Source: Flavipsychrobacter sp964461535
GTDB taxonomy: Bacteria; Bacteroidota; Bacteroidia; Chitinophagales; Chitinophagaceae
Direction: 5' to 3'
NCBI GenBank assembly: GCA_964461535.1
Contig: CAYWUY010000001.1
Location: forward strand, 62,001 to 126,000
DNA length: 64,000 nucleotides
A model generated the notes under the pieces. That model worked only from the letters and a program-made list of their open reading frames with translations. It made no database searches and was not told where the DNA came from. Below are positions 56,501 to 63,032 of this stretch, one piece after another. The position numbers and the translations under genes are program-made. The stretch's first letter is position 1. Each line of letters starts with the position of its first letter.

Positions 56501-58939
56501 TTTCCAATAGCTAGCAGCACCCGCACGTGTAGCACTAGTAAATATAGTAGTAGCACCCACACACACCGTATCTCTACCACGTATACTATTGGTATCAGGT
56601 ATTGGCTGATTTTTTATTAAAGATATATAGTTACCGTCGCGGTGTACTATAGCAATGTCTTGTACTGTATTACCTGCACCATCTAAGTCACCAATAGCTA
56701 TACTTACTGGCGCTGAATTTACATAACTACCAAGAGTTGCATTCACACCAGAAGCCTGAGCAGTATGCACCATTATTTTTTCAACACCTGTAGCTAAAGA
56801 AGGAGTTGCAGTAGAATTATTCAGCAAAAGTGAATATGAACCTCCTTTTGCATTTGTAACTACAACATCTGGCTTACCATCAGCATTCATATCAGCCACA
56901 GCCACACCAACTGCTGCAGAAGTATTAGCTGCACCAGTTCCTACATACTGTACGCTACCAAAAGTAGTAGAACCTAATGTAGATGTATTAGGATATACGT
57001 GTACCTTACTGTAAGGAGTTGGAGAAGAAAGCGTAGCTAAATCAGAATCAGATACAGCAACTATCATCTCAGGTAGTCCATCATCGTCCAAGTCAGCTAA
57101 ACGCAATTGGTTAGGACTTGTAGGGTTTGACGCACCATCTTCTGTATTATATACAGTAGGTACATCAAAAGACAAAGGCGTAGTACCCGGAGTACCTACA
57201 GTAGTTGTATTTCTAAATACTCTTACATCACCAACTGTTCTGTGGTTAGAAACCACAATATCAGGCATACCATTTTGATCTATATCACCAACTGCTATAC
57301 TAGTTGGTTTGTGTGTAGCAGGATATGTGTAAATAGTATCTATTGCAAATGACTGTCTTGTAAATGCAACACCAGGAGAGGCAATGCTTCTTATTACAGC
57401 AACCATACCTCTGTATTCAGAATAACCTAAAGTGGAACCACCGTTTAAGCACACTGCCAAATCAGGACGACCATCTTTATTGATATCAGATACAGCAAGT
57501 TCTATAGGAAGTACGCCAACTGTTAAATCTACATACGGGCTAAAACTGATAGAACCAGATGTAGTATTTCTCCAAATGGCTACTACACCGGCACCGGCAC
57601 ACGCCGTAGCAATATCTAATTTACCATCGCGGTCAAAGTCAGCAATTTTTAAATTGATTGGTTTTGCCGGAGATCTTAATATTATAGGCGTACTAGAAAA
57701 AGATGTAGAATCTAATTTACCAGCAGTACCTATATTTCTATATATATATACAGAGTCGTTACCAGTACCAGAAACTACTATATCTAATTTACCATCATTA
57801 TCTAAGTCACCTAGTTCTATACTATAAGGCTTGGTATGGCCATTACTATCTAGTATCAGTGGCAAACCATTCCAAGGCAATCTAATATCTGTAGATGCTA
57901 ATAAATTATTATAAGTAGATGGTATAAACGGTGTAGCGTCAAAAGTAGGTATAAAAGACTTAGTTGATGTTGTTGATAATTTAGTCGCAGTATTTATTAC
58001 ACTAATATTATCGTTAGTAGCACCTTTAGGCACAGTAACTATTAATTCTGTAGTAGTAGCAGAAGAAGGAGTAGCTTTAACTGGACCAAAGAAAACTGTA
58101 TTATTTGACGCAGTAGCATTAAAGTTAGTACCAGATATAGTTACAGTATTACCAGGAACAACTACAGTTGGCGAAACACCTGTAATAGTAGGAGCGCTAT
58201 TTGGTAGTACTGATAATGTATATGAAGCAGAAGCTGATGGTACACAACCGGTGGTACTAACATATGTTAGCGTAACCGTTGCAGTACCTGTGGTTGTTCC
58301 TGCTGTTAATCTACCAGTGGTTGGGTCAATTGTAGCAACACCTGTAAGAGGAGCAGTAGTTACAGACCAAGTACCAGTTAATGTGCTATGAATTGGAGTA
58401 GCATTACTTGTGTAATTAAACACCTCATTATATAGCAATTCAGGTACACCACTTATTACAGAAACACTTGGGCGTGGATTAATAATTAAACGAATGCTGA
58501 TAGTATCAGCATCAGTTCCATCAAATACACGATATCTTAAATTTATGGTATCATAAAAGCTAGTGTAGTTAACCCCCATAGAAGGTACTGGAGTTAAATC
58601 AGTAGCACTTGCTACTACCACAGGGGTTGTAGAAGTGCCAAATAAAGTTGGGCTTACTGTAGACCTACTATGTATAGTAGAATCTACAAAACTCCAAACG
58701 AGTGAACCTCCATCAGGATCATCTACTGCTAATAAAGCGTTTAAGTTGATAGTAGACGCATTACAAAATGTCGTATCTACTGATGCTCCTCTTCTAAAAG
58801 AAGGCGCAACAGCACTCGCACTGAGGCTAGACATTACCAAACAGATGGTGAGCGCAATCGCACTTAGCCTCCCTGCCGCTTGCTTCAACCTAAGAGTTGA
58901 TAAAATTCTTTTCATAGACAGTAAATGTTTTTGAATCAT
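50513..58939 (-). CDS. Giant T9SS surface protein with TIG, FG-GAP propellers and Ig-like repeats
   Basis: About 2,808 codons including a 100-N gap (residues about 1642-1675), so the true length is unknown. Start at 58939; an ATG at 58915 (MKRILS) is the alternative and fits the signal peptide (to about 45) equally well. Order: Ig/cadherin-like (about 55-245); TIG 1 (about 246-340); a first propeller (about 375-770) with seven Ca-binding FG-GAP motifs such as DLDNDGKLDIVV and DINKDGRPDLAV; Ig-like; TIG 2 (about 965); a second propeller (about 1090-1483) again with seven motifs (DMDGDGFTDMVV, DLNKDGKPEIAY); then about a dozen Ig-like repeats with the pattern ...D(S/T)(I/L)C-x-G-T. The end (about 2735-2808) is a type A T9SS sorting domain (YPNPTTQYLSVDI, SGVYMVDVYHNG). 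It is expected to be surface-anchored and may mediate adhesion. Confidence 0.88.
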   Translation of the reverse strand: MIQKHLLSMKRILSTLRLKQAAGRLSAIALTICLVMSSLSASAVAPSFRRGASVDTTFCNASTINLNALLAVDDPDGGSLVWSFVDSTIHSRSTVSPTLFGTSTTPVVVASATDLTPVPSMGVNYTSFYDTINLRYRVFDGTDADTISIRLIINPRPSVSVISGVPELLYNEVFNYTSNATPIHSTLTGTWSVTTAPLTGVATIDPTTGRLTAGTTTGTATVTLTYVSTTGCVPSASASYTLSVLPNSAPTITGVSPTVVVPGNTVTISGTNFNATASNNTVFFGPVKATPSSATTTELIVTVPKGATNDNISVINTATKLSTTSTKSFIPTFDATPFIPSTYNNLLASTDIRLPWNGLPLILDSNGHTKPYSIELGDLDNDGKLDIVVSGTGNDSVYIYRNIGTAGKLDSTSFSSTPIILRSPAKPINLKIADFDRDGKLDIATACAGAGVVAIWRNTTSGSISFSPYVDLTVGVLPIELAVSDINKDGRPDLAVCLNGGSTLGYSEYRGMVAVIRSIASPGVAFTRQSFAIDTIYTYPATHKPTSIAVGDIDQNGMPDIVVSNHRTVGDVRVFRNTTTVGTPGTTPLSFDVPTVYNTEDGASNPTSPNQLRLADLDDDGLPEMIVAVSDSDLATLSSPTPYSKVHVYPNTSTLGSTTFGSVQYVGTGAANTSAAVGVAVADMNADGKPDVVVTNAKGGSYSLLLNNSTATPSLATGVEKIMVHTAQASGVNATLGSYVNSAPVSIAIGDLDGAGNTVQDIAIVHRDGNYISLIKNQPIPDTNSIRGRDTVCVGATTIFTSATRAGAASYWKSSNTSVATVTAAAGTTADFSDTTATITGVSAGTATITCFVVALNDTNYVTRVVNVYANPAAGILSGTSPIVAGTTSTVTRTGGDAGGTWISANTAVATITGTTATSATALGQLVLTATTTEIKYFVTSNVGCPTDTARFNLTVTPAAVPPAVASFTPNAVIPGTTLVTINAAAGTTFSPVRSNNIVRFGATIADTTTMTVAADGSSMTVIVPRGALQDKLFIVNRETGLSTVADYNQTPVFDTTAFYDTTITALRPSFDIKLPWGGTSDLGVAPYAVEFGDMDGDGFTDMVVGGTGRDTIYVYQNIGVRGKLDSTSFAAPVKLHSFGHPVNIKLADMNNDGKLDIVSAGNYNDRINVYPNNATAGTLTTASFGTEFILALRPKASGPLEIAIADLNKDGKPEIAYISKLDTSGGSIYQFALGYIKNNSTAATMNSTTFLVDTITTFTYSTNLPISLATGDLNGDGNSDIVVAQHGFNRRISAFLNTTASMIAPITFAAEQSFSTADGSSGYPNQVRLADFDQDGDLDIAVVVADSNIAALTPSVYNKLQIFQNNTTIGSSSLVFPRIDYDVVGNTPICLATGDIDGDSKIDIVVSNSRSGSINRFYNLSAGGAITFSAAVADTMLHGYINGPTNATLGGFVFAGPVGVSIADLDGDGNTVYDIAVANRDANFVSIFHHYPVPVISPIVYANDSFCIGAPMTITSARRGSSVGTWTVSNPAIATISAVGTGILDTAAVLTGITPGTVTVTFASSSLYDTSRVTQVFTVMPQPEAGILAGTTAAACIGTNDTVSSPSYGGTWSIASATIATITPLNDSQAVVTALTAGATXXXXXXXXXXXXXXXXXXXXXXXXXXXXXXXXXXSDTITQIVTVTPAPVVAATTGVDTLCIAGTTTLTNTTPGGTWSISPATGIASLSATTGSPVTVTGIAAGFATISYTVLGCVSTSDTMVVRVVPTPTFGTLSLTGPDTLCAGGTTTVVSTVAGGIFSTASTAFTVDATTGVVTANTPVIASLTDSVRYIVSNDCSSDTGYIHVSVRALPTVTSITGADSICATTSSTYTTVGATGGVGTWSVVTGGGSITALGAYTAPATSGLATIKYRIANACGADSVTKDIFIKAQPNAGTVNAVSDSVCAGLSNTFSVTGGDAGGTWTSSNTARAVIGTVTGSSVSVAVPTTASFGTVTISYTVSNSCNTVSSTKSMWVRTLPTIGATITGVDPICFGSTSNFSTAIVNNGGSPISAYSWTSSSTTVTGLGTAINTATASTMPVTGLAAGTATLTFNATNACGVTGDVTRTIAVLDTPDAGTITGPSVLCRLSTGFYYDSVAIPTGATATWSAVPAGPVTLVGSTSAPSINGFGAVLGSTVIRYRVAVNCFNGSFTGPIADTAFLPVTVEPSPTTGTVTVFSGNDTICATTSAVLTSTNLGDYWLSADPSIATVDSASGTVTGVSEGTVTIYYMDTTASCGTDTSSFVMFVSGALPYAGFITGDTSICGMGTVVAYTDTVGGGVWSVTPTTIATINATGSLTTTGYGAATITYTVTNICGVNDTTLNIRVFANPTITNIAPATVCDSIQFNFTPTPDSAAATMIWTRDPVFGIANPAASATGNISEYLDDTTNAAHVVTYVYVTSLNGCSSTQNLLVTVNPTPYITNLENDTLCSGLEYVFTPTFTTGAGTSFYWTRPAVTGVTPTTGSGNTSIAETLTSASLSSRVTVTYIDSAVLNGCYSIDSHKVSLDPVPAVPTITTHPPTGVELCQGTRYQNFGTATAPPTGTTYTWSTNPFSAFYAQDPTHQYALINFDSVGTTTVKVEAVITGFTCKTSDSFVVNVNSTPAPNPFVIYFGGQLQCLDNTVDSYQWGFDYKNNLDSALLEGQTNQFYINPSLDTDKYYWVIVTQGGCYNKIYYHAPTGINELPQNYGDVSVYPNPTTQYLSVDINNAKSGKYSVEVVNMIGQKILGEQVTNHKASLDVSDLASGVYMVDVYHNGVKFSTVKFVKN
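53915..54014. other. Scaffold gap of 100 N inside the giant gene
   Basis: Exactly 100 N, a placeholder length. The flanks on both sides encode Ig-like repeats of the same gene, so one or more repeat copies may be missing and the true frame across the gap is unproven. Confidence 0.98.
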
Positions 58940-59094
58940 ACTTAACTAATTAACAACCACAACATTGTTTACTATTCCTGTACTTCAGGCACCCTTTCCT
59001 TATTGCAAATCCACAACTACTTACAATAATGGCTAAAATACCCCTACAAGTCCACTACTAGCGGATTTGCATTTTTGGGTATTTTTTTCGTTTG

Positions 59095-59102
59095 CAAACT
59101 TA
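59095..59102 (-). promoter_or_regulatory. -7 promoter element of the giant-protein operon
   Basis: TAAGTTTG on the minus strand, giving a leader of about 150 bases before the start at 58939. Only this box is seen; there is no exact -33. Confidence 0.35.
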
Positions 59103-59562
59103 GACTAATGATTATTAGTAAAAAAATCTGCTCGGTTAAGGTGTCATTATATCATTGTTAAAATGCCACAACGTATTTTAACTTAGTTATAACGCTCAAA
59201 TGTAGTTAAATTTTTCATTTCTAAAAAGCCGATTTTAAAAAAAAGTATATTTACTTATTCCTATATCGGAATTTTTACGCCTGTTGATATGTGGAAAATT
59301 ATTTTGTGCAGCATCATTTTTTTTACAAATATTGCACCTTTACCTCTCAAATAGCCCTAAAATACGCTATTGCAGCACTTTTTTAGGACATGTATTGCAT
59401 TGTAGCTTACCATCGTCTTACCGATAGATGCAGCTATTATTAAGCTTTCATTATTTTGTTATTATTTTGCTAATACTCGCTTTGGGTGGCTGAAAATCGT
59501 TGTTTGTATGTCTTTTATAGCCCTATTTGGGCTTTAAATATTCTTATTTAGCACAACAGTGC

Positions 59563-59570
59563 TATATTTG
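59563..59570 (+). promoter_or_regulatory. -7 promoter element of paaAB
   Basis: TATATTTG, 22 bases before the paaA ATG. Confidence 0.5.
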
Positions 59571-59592
59571 TTCAGCATAAAATCGCTCATCG

Positions 59593-60543
59593 ATGACACA
59601 GTATTCTTTTCAACAAAAATTTGATGAGAAAATTGATAACGAGGTAACCATAGAGCCCAGAGACTGGATGCCCGATGATTACAGAAAAACGCTTATCAGA
59701 CAAATATCTCAGCATGCCCATAGCGAAATAGTAGGTATGTTGCCGGAAGGCAACTGGATAACCCGTGCCCCATCTTTACGCCGTAAGGCTGTACTAATGG
59801 CTAAGGTTCAGGATGAGGCAGGTCATGGTTTATATTTATACAGTGCAGCCGAAACGCTAGGCATTACTCGCGACGAAATGTATGATCAGCTTCATAGCGG
59901 TAAGGCTAAGTATAGTTCTATATTTAACTATCCTACACTTACCTGGGCCGATATGGGTGCTATAGGTTGGCTAGTAGATGGTGCCGCTATTATGAATCAG
60001 GTGCCACTATGCCGTACCAGCTATGGTCCGTATGCACGCGCTATGGTTAGAGTATGTAAAGAAGAAAGCTTCCATCAGCGTCAGGGCTTCGAAATTATGC
60101 TTACCTTATCTAAAGGCACTGAGGTACAGCGCAAAATGGCTCAGGATGCATTTAACAGATGGTGGTGGCCATCGCTTATGATGTTTGGGCCGCCAGATGC
60201 TGAAAGTCCAAATACTGAAAACAGTGTACGCTGGAAGATAAAACGCTTTACCAACGACGAGTTGCGCCAAAAATTTGTAGATGTAACTGTTGAGCAAGCT
60301 AAAATATTAGGATTAACCGTACCGGATAAAGACCTGAAATGGAACGAAGAGCGTGGACATTACGACTTTGGTGCCATTAACTGGGACGAATTTAAGAATG
60401 TGGTAAAAGGTAATGGCCCATGCAACAAGCAGCGCCTGGCTACCCGCAAAAACGCCTGGGAAGAAGGACAGTGGGTAAGAGATGCCGCACTAGCCTATGC
60501 CGAAAAGCGTAAGGCAAGAAAAGAAAAACAACAAGCAGCCTAA
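59593..60543 (+). CDS. paaA: Phenylacetyl-CoA epoxidase catalytic subunit PaaA
   Basis: 316 residues, full length. A ferritin-like di-iron helical bundle with the ligand motifs Glu75-x-x-His78 (QDEAGHGLYLY) and Glu158-x-x-His161 (KEESFHQRQG). It epoxidises the ring of phenylacetyl-CoA, the first committed step of phenylacetate breakdown, working with PaaB, PaaC and the reductase PaaE. Here only paaB follows (19-base gap); paaC, paaD and paaE are not downstream. Confidence 0.96.
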   Translation: MTQYSFQQKFDEKIDNEVTIEPRDWMPDDYRKTLIRQISQHAHSEIVGMLPEGNWITRAPSLRRKAVLMAKVQDEAGHGLYLYSAAETLGITRDEMYDQLHSGKAKYSSIFNYPTLTWADMGAIGWLVDGAAIMNQVPLCRTSYGPYARAMVRVCKEESFHQRQGFEIMLTLSKGTEVQRKMAQDAFNRWWWPSLMMFGPPDAESPNTENSVRWKIKRFTNDELRQKFVDVTVEQAKILGLTVPDKDLKWNEERGHYDFGAINWDEFKNVVKGNGPCNKQRLATRKNAWEEGQWVRDAALAYAEKRKARKEKQQAA

Positions 60544-60562
60544 TACATAGAAGCATTTTACA

Positions 60563-60853
60563 ATGAGTAATAAGAACGAATGGCCTTTATGGGAGGTCTT
60601 TATAAGAAGTAAAGCCGGACTAGACCACAAGCATGCCGGTAGCCTGCACGCAGCTGATGCTGAAATGGCTATTGAAAATGCTAGAGATGTATATACTCGC
60701 CGTATGGAGGGTGTAAGCATTTGGGTGGTAGAAAGTAAATACATAAAAGCATCTGACCCGGGCGAAAGTGCATCTATGTACGACCCTGCTGAAGATAAAA
60801 TATATCGTCATCCTACATTTTACGACTTGCCGGATGAAGTAAAATATATGTAG
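60563..60853 (+). CDS. paaB: Phenylacetyl-CoA epoxidase subunit PaaB
   Basis: 96 residues, the usual length of this small structural subunit that bridges PaaA/PaaC heterodimers. The signature NEWPLWEVFIRSKAGLDHKH is at the N-terminus, followed by VGSLHAADAEMAIENARDVY-type (here GSLHAADAEMAIENARDVYT) and IWVVESKYI. A perfect palindromic terminator follows 28 bases after the stop, so the operon ends here. Confidence 0.95.
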   Translation: MSNKNEWPLWEVFIRSKAGLDHKHAGSLHAADAEMAIENARDVYTRRMEGVSIWVVESKYIKASDPGESASMYDPAEDKIYRHPTFYDLPDEVKYM

Positions 60854-60881
60854 TAGGCATATTACCTATTGCTTAAAACAG

Positions 60882-60909
60882 TAAAGGAGTTGCATATGCA
60901 ACTCCTTTA
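60882..60909. terminator. Perfect 28-base palindrome, bidirectional terminator
   Basis: The sequence from 60882 to 60909 equals its own reverse complement (core ggagttgcatatgcaactcc), between the convergent paaB and endonuclease genes. Confidence 0.8.
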
Positions 60910-60936
60910 TCGTTTGTGTAAGTATTTGTATATCAA

Positions 60937-61551
60937 TTAGTTGATAAGTACTTTTATTACTTCTACGTTTTTAGCACGTGCCACACGAATCATATATATA
61001 CCCTTTGCCCAATCTGCAACGGCTACGCTTGTATTTAAGGTTTGTGCATCAGTAACGGCTTGCTGATACATCAACTGTCCATTAAGATTAAGGATACTAA
61101 TATTTGTAGCCATATTATTACCATTATTATTCCAGCTAATGTTTAGCGTACCATTATTAGCTATACCAAAAGTTTGAGTAGGAAGGCCACCTATCTCGTC
61201 TATACCAGTAGTGCAGGTAGCAGTTCCCCATATACAATCGGCATATTCCGGATGATCTATAAACGGATTACGATTGTTTTGCAAAGCATATACNNNNNNN
61301 NNNNNNNNNNNNNNNNNNNNNNNNNNNNNNNNNNNNNNNNNNNNNNNNNNNNNNNNNNNNNNNNNNNNNNNNNNNNNNNNNNNNNNNNNNNNNGGAGTAT
61401 ACGTTAATTGTATATGCGGGTGAATAATATCTCGCAACGCATTTTTTAGTGGAGTACCTGTTAAACCCACAGCGGCATCGTAATAGCCGGGAGGTTGTGC
61501 TGCAGCCAGGAAGGGTGTGCTAAGCAATACAGCTAATAAAAATCTCTTCAT
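60937..61551 (-). CDS. Secreted endonuclease I with T9SS sorting domain (gap inside)
   Basis: The visible part has a signal peptide 1-18 (AAAQ) and PPGYYDAAVGLTGTPLKNAL, the start of the endonuclease I (EndA) family. After a 100-N gap comes VYALQNNRNPFIDHPEYADC, the family's conserved C-terminal motif. A type A T9SS domain follows (LNISWNNNGNNM ... WAKGIYMIRVARAK). The catalytic centre normally between the two motifs, about 150-200 residues, is missing into the gap, so the true gap should be larger than 100 bases. The enzyme probably degrades extracellular DNA or RNA for nutrients. Confidence 0.85.
   Translation of the reverse strand: MKRFLLAVLLSTPFLAAAQPPGYYDAAVGLTGTPLKNALRDIIHPHIQLTYTXXXXXXXXXXXXXXXXXXXXXXXXXXXXXXXXXXVYALQNNRNPFIDHPEYADCIWGTATCTTGIDEIGGLPTQTFGIANNGTLNISWNNNGNNMATNISILNLNGQLMYQQAVTDAQTLNTSVAVADWAKGIYMIRVARAKNVEVIKVLIN
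61294..61393. other. Scaffold gap of 100 N inside the endonuclease gene
   Basis: Exactly 100 N in the catalytic part of the endonuclease I gene. Comparison with the family layout suggests several hundred bases are missing. Confidence 0.95.
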
Positions 61552-61569
61552 ATCAATAATTTCAAACTA

Positions 61570-61577
61570 CAAAAGTA
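61570..61577 (-). promoter_or_regulatory. -7 promoter element of the endonuclease gene
   Basis: TACTTTTG on the minus strand, 18 bases before the ATG at 61551. Confidence 0.5.
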
Positions 61578-61842
61578 AGGGATTATAAGGATGTAAATAA
61601 TAATAGCTATCTATTTAAAACAAAAACATTCACCACATTTATGATTAATATATTATTGGTATAACTTATAGTATTACCAACAGGCTATTATTAAGTAATC
61701 CATTGACTAACAACATGTTTGTAAAATTACTAATGATATAATCACTTAGTTGTGTATTTAACGTATGTTATAGAAACACCAATACTATAATTAAATTTAA
61801 TTAACAATGATATATTTCGCACTTTTCTACGTTCGTTTTACT

Positions 61843-61850
61843 TAAATTTG
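61843..61850 (+). promoter_or_regulatory. -7 promoter element of the front-end-type desaturase gene
   Basis: TAAATTTG, 11 bases before the ATG at 61862. Confidence 0.5.
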
Positions 61851-61861
61851 TTAGACATAGT

Positions 61862-62950
61862 ATGTACAAAGTAACTTATAACAACAAAAAAGCAGTTTTT
61901 TTCCAGTCGCTAAAAGCAGAAGTTGATGCTTATTTTAAAGAGAATGGTATTGAAAAAGTAGGCAATTGGAAGCTCTACATTAAAACGCTAACACTAATTC
62001 CCATAGCCATTGGGCTATATATAACCCTACTTTCTGTAAGTCTTCCGGTCTGGGCGGGTATTTCACTAAGTGCTATATTAGGCTTTACACTAGCCTGTAT
62101 AGGCTTTAATGTAATGCACGATGCCAACCACGGTAGCTACAGTAATAAAAAATGGGTAAACGATTTACTGGGGCTTACCCTAAATGCTCTAGGTGGTAAT
62201 GCTTTTATTTGGAGACAGAAACATAACATTATTCACCATACCTATACCAATGTAGATGGACTGGATGACGATATAGGTAAAAGCCCTGTAATACGTATGT
62301 GTAGCACCCAAGTGTGGAAGCCTGCGCACCGCGTACAGCATCTTTACGTATTATTGGTATATGGTCTTAGCTCTATACTGTGGATATTTGTTACAGATAT
62401 AGAAAAGTATGTGAGAAAGAAGATATATCATACGACCCTTAGCAAAATGGATACTAAAGAGCATGTGATATTCTGGATGAGTAAGCTGCTATACTTAGTG
62501 TTCTACATAGCCATACCTGTATACTTGGTAGGTTGGAAGATGTGGGGCATTGGCTTTTTGTCTATGCACTTGGCTATGGGCTTTACTCTGGCTATAGTGT
62601 TTCAGCTAGCACACGTAGTAGAAGAAACAGAATTTGAGTACGTAGGTGAAAATGATGAAAAAGTTATTGAAAATGAGTGGGCTATACATCAATTAAAAAC
62701 TACTGCCAACTTTGCACCGGACAATAAAGTAATATCTTGGCTAGTAGGTGGGCTTAACTATCAGGTAGAACACCATTTATTTGCACGCATTAGTCATGTG
62801 CATTATCCGGCTATCAGCAAAATAGTGCAGAAAAAATGCAAAGAGTTCAACATAGATTATCATTGCATGCCTACAATGAGTTCTGCAGTGGCATCCCACT
62901 TCAGGTTTATGCGCATGATGGGCAGAAAACCAGAGTTTGCACAAGCATAA
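61862..62950 (+). CDS. Membrane fatty acid desaturase (front-end/acyl-lipid type)
   Basis: 362 residues. The histidine boxes are HDANHGSY, HNIIHHTYTN and QVEHHLFARISH. The last, with Gln replacing the first His, is the hallmark of front-end (delta-5/6-like) desaturases. Four hydrophobic helices are placed as in the family. There is no cytochrome b5 domain, so an external electron donor (ferredoxin or similar) is needed. It introduces a double bond into a membrane lipid acyl chain. It is distinct from the acyl-CoA type enzyme at 27215-27976. Confidence 0.92.
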   Translation: MYKVTYNNKKAVFFQSLKAEVDAYFKENGIEKVGNWKLYIKTLTLIPIAIGLYITLLSVSLPVWAGISLSAILGFTLACIGFNVMHDANHGSYSNKKWVNDLLGLTLNALGGNAFIWRQKHNIIHHTYTNVDGLDDDIGKSPVIRMCSTQVWKPAHRVQHLYVLLVYGLSSILWIFVTDIEKYVRKKIYHTTLSKMDTKEHVIFWMSKLLYLVFYIAIPVYLVGWKMWGIGFLSMHLAMGFTLAIVFQLAHVVEETEFEYVGENDEKVIENEWAIHQLKTTANFAPDNKVISWLVGGLNYQVEHHLFARISHVHYPAISKIVQKKCKEFNIDYHCMPTMSSAVASHFRFMRMMGRKPEFAQA

Positions 62951-62974
62951 AATATTTAATTAGTACAAATAAAG

Positions 62975-63007
62975 AACGGGCCGATAGACATTGGCCCGTT
63001 TACTTTT
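62975..63007 (+). terminator. Terminator of the desaturase gene
   Basis: Eight-base stem aacgggcc / ggcccgtt (62975-62982, 62993-63000) followed by tactttttt. Confidence 0.85.
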
Positions 63008-63032
63008 TTATCACACACTATAATTGAAACTA

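Larger units (their letters stand above)
58940..59592. other. 653-base divergent intergenic region
   Basis: No open reading frame is convincing here. It holds a -7 box for the giant gene (59095-59102, minus), an 8-base inverted repeat gcaaatcc / ggatttgc (59005-59012 and 59063-59070), long T/A tracts (59201-59360), a small hairpin agccc-tattt-gggct (59518-59532), and the paaA -7 box (59563-59570). Confidence 0.6.
61552..61861. other. 310-base divergent intergenic region
   Basis: Very AT-rich with no convincing open reading frame. It contains -7 boxes facing both ways (61570-61577 minus and 61843-61850 plus). Confidence 0.6.

Noticed and set aside
51115..56580. Repetitive open frames within the giant gene in other frames and on the opposite strand
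   Set aside because: Leucine- or valine-rich shadows of the Ig-like and Thr-rich repeats, without start signals.
50513..58939. CRISPR-like or tandem DNA array in the giant gene
   Set aside because: The periodicity is protein-level Ig-like repetition with diverged codons; there are no short identical repeats with unique spacers.
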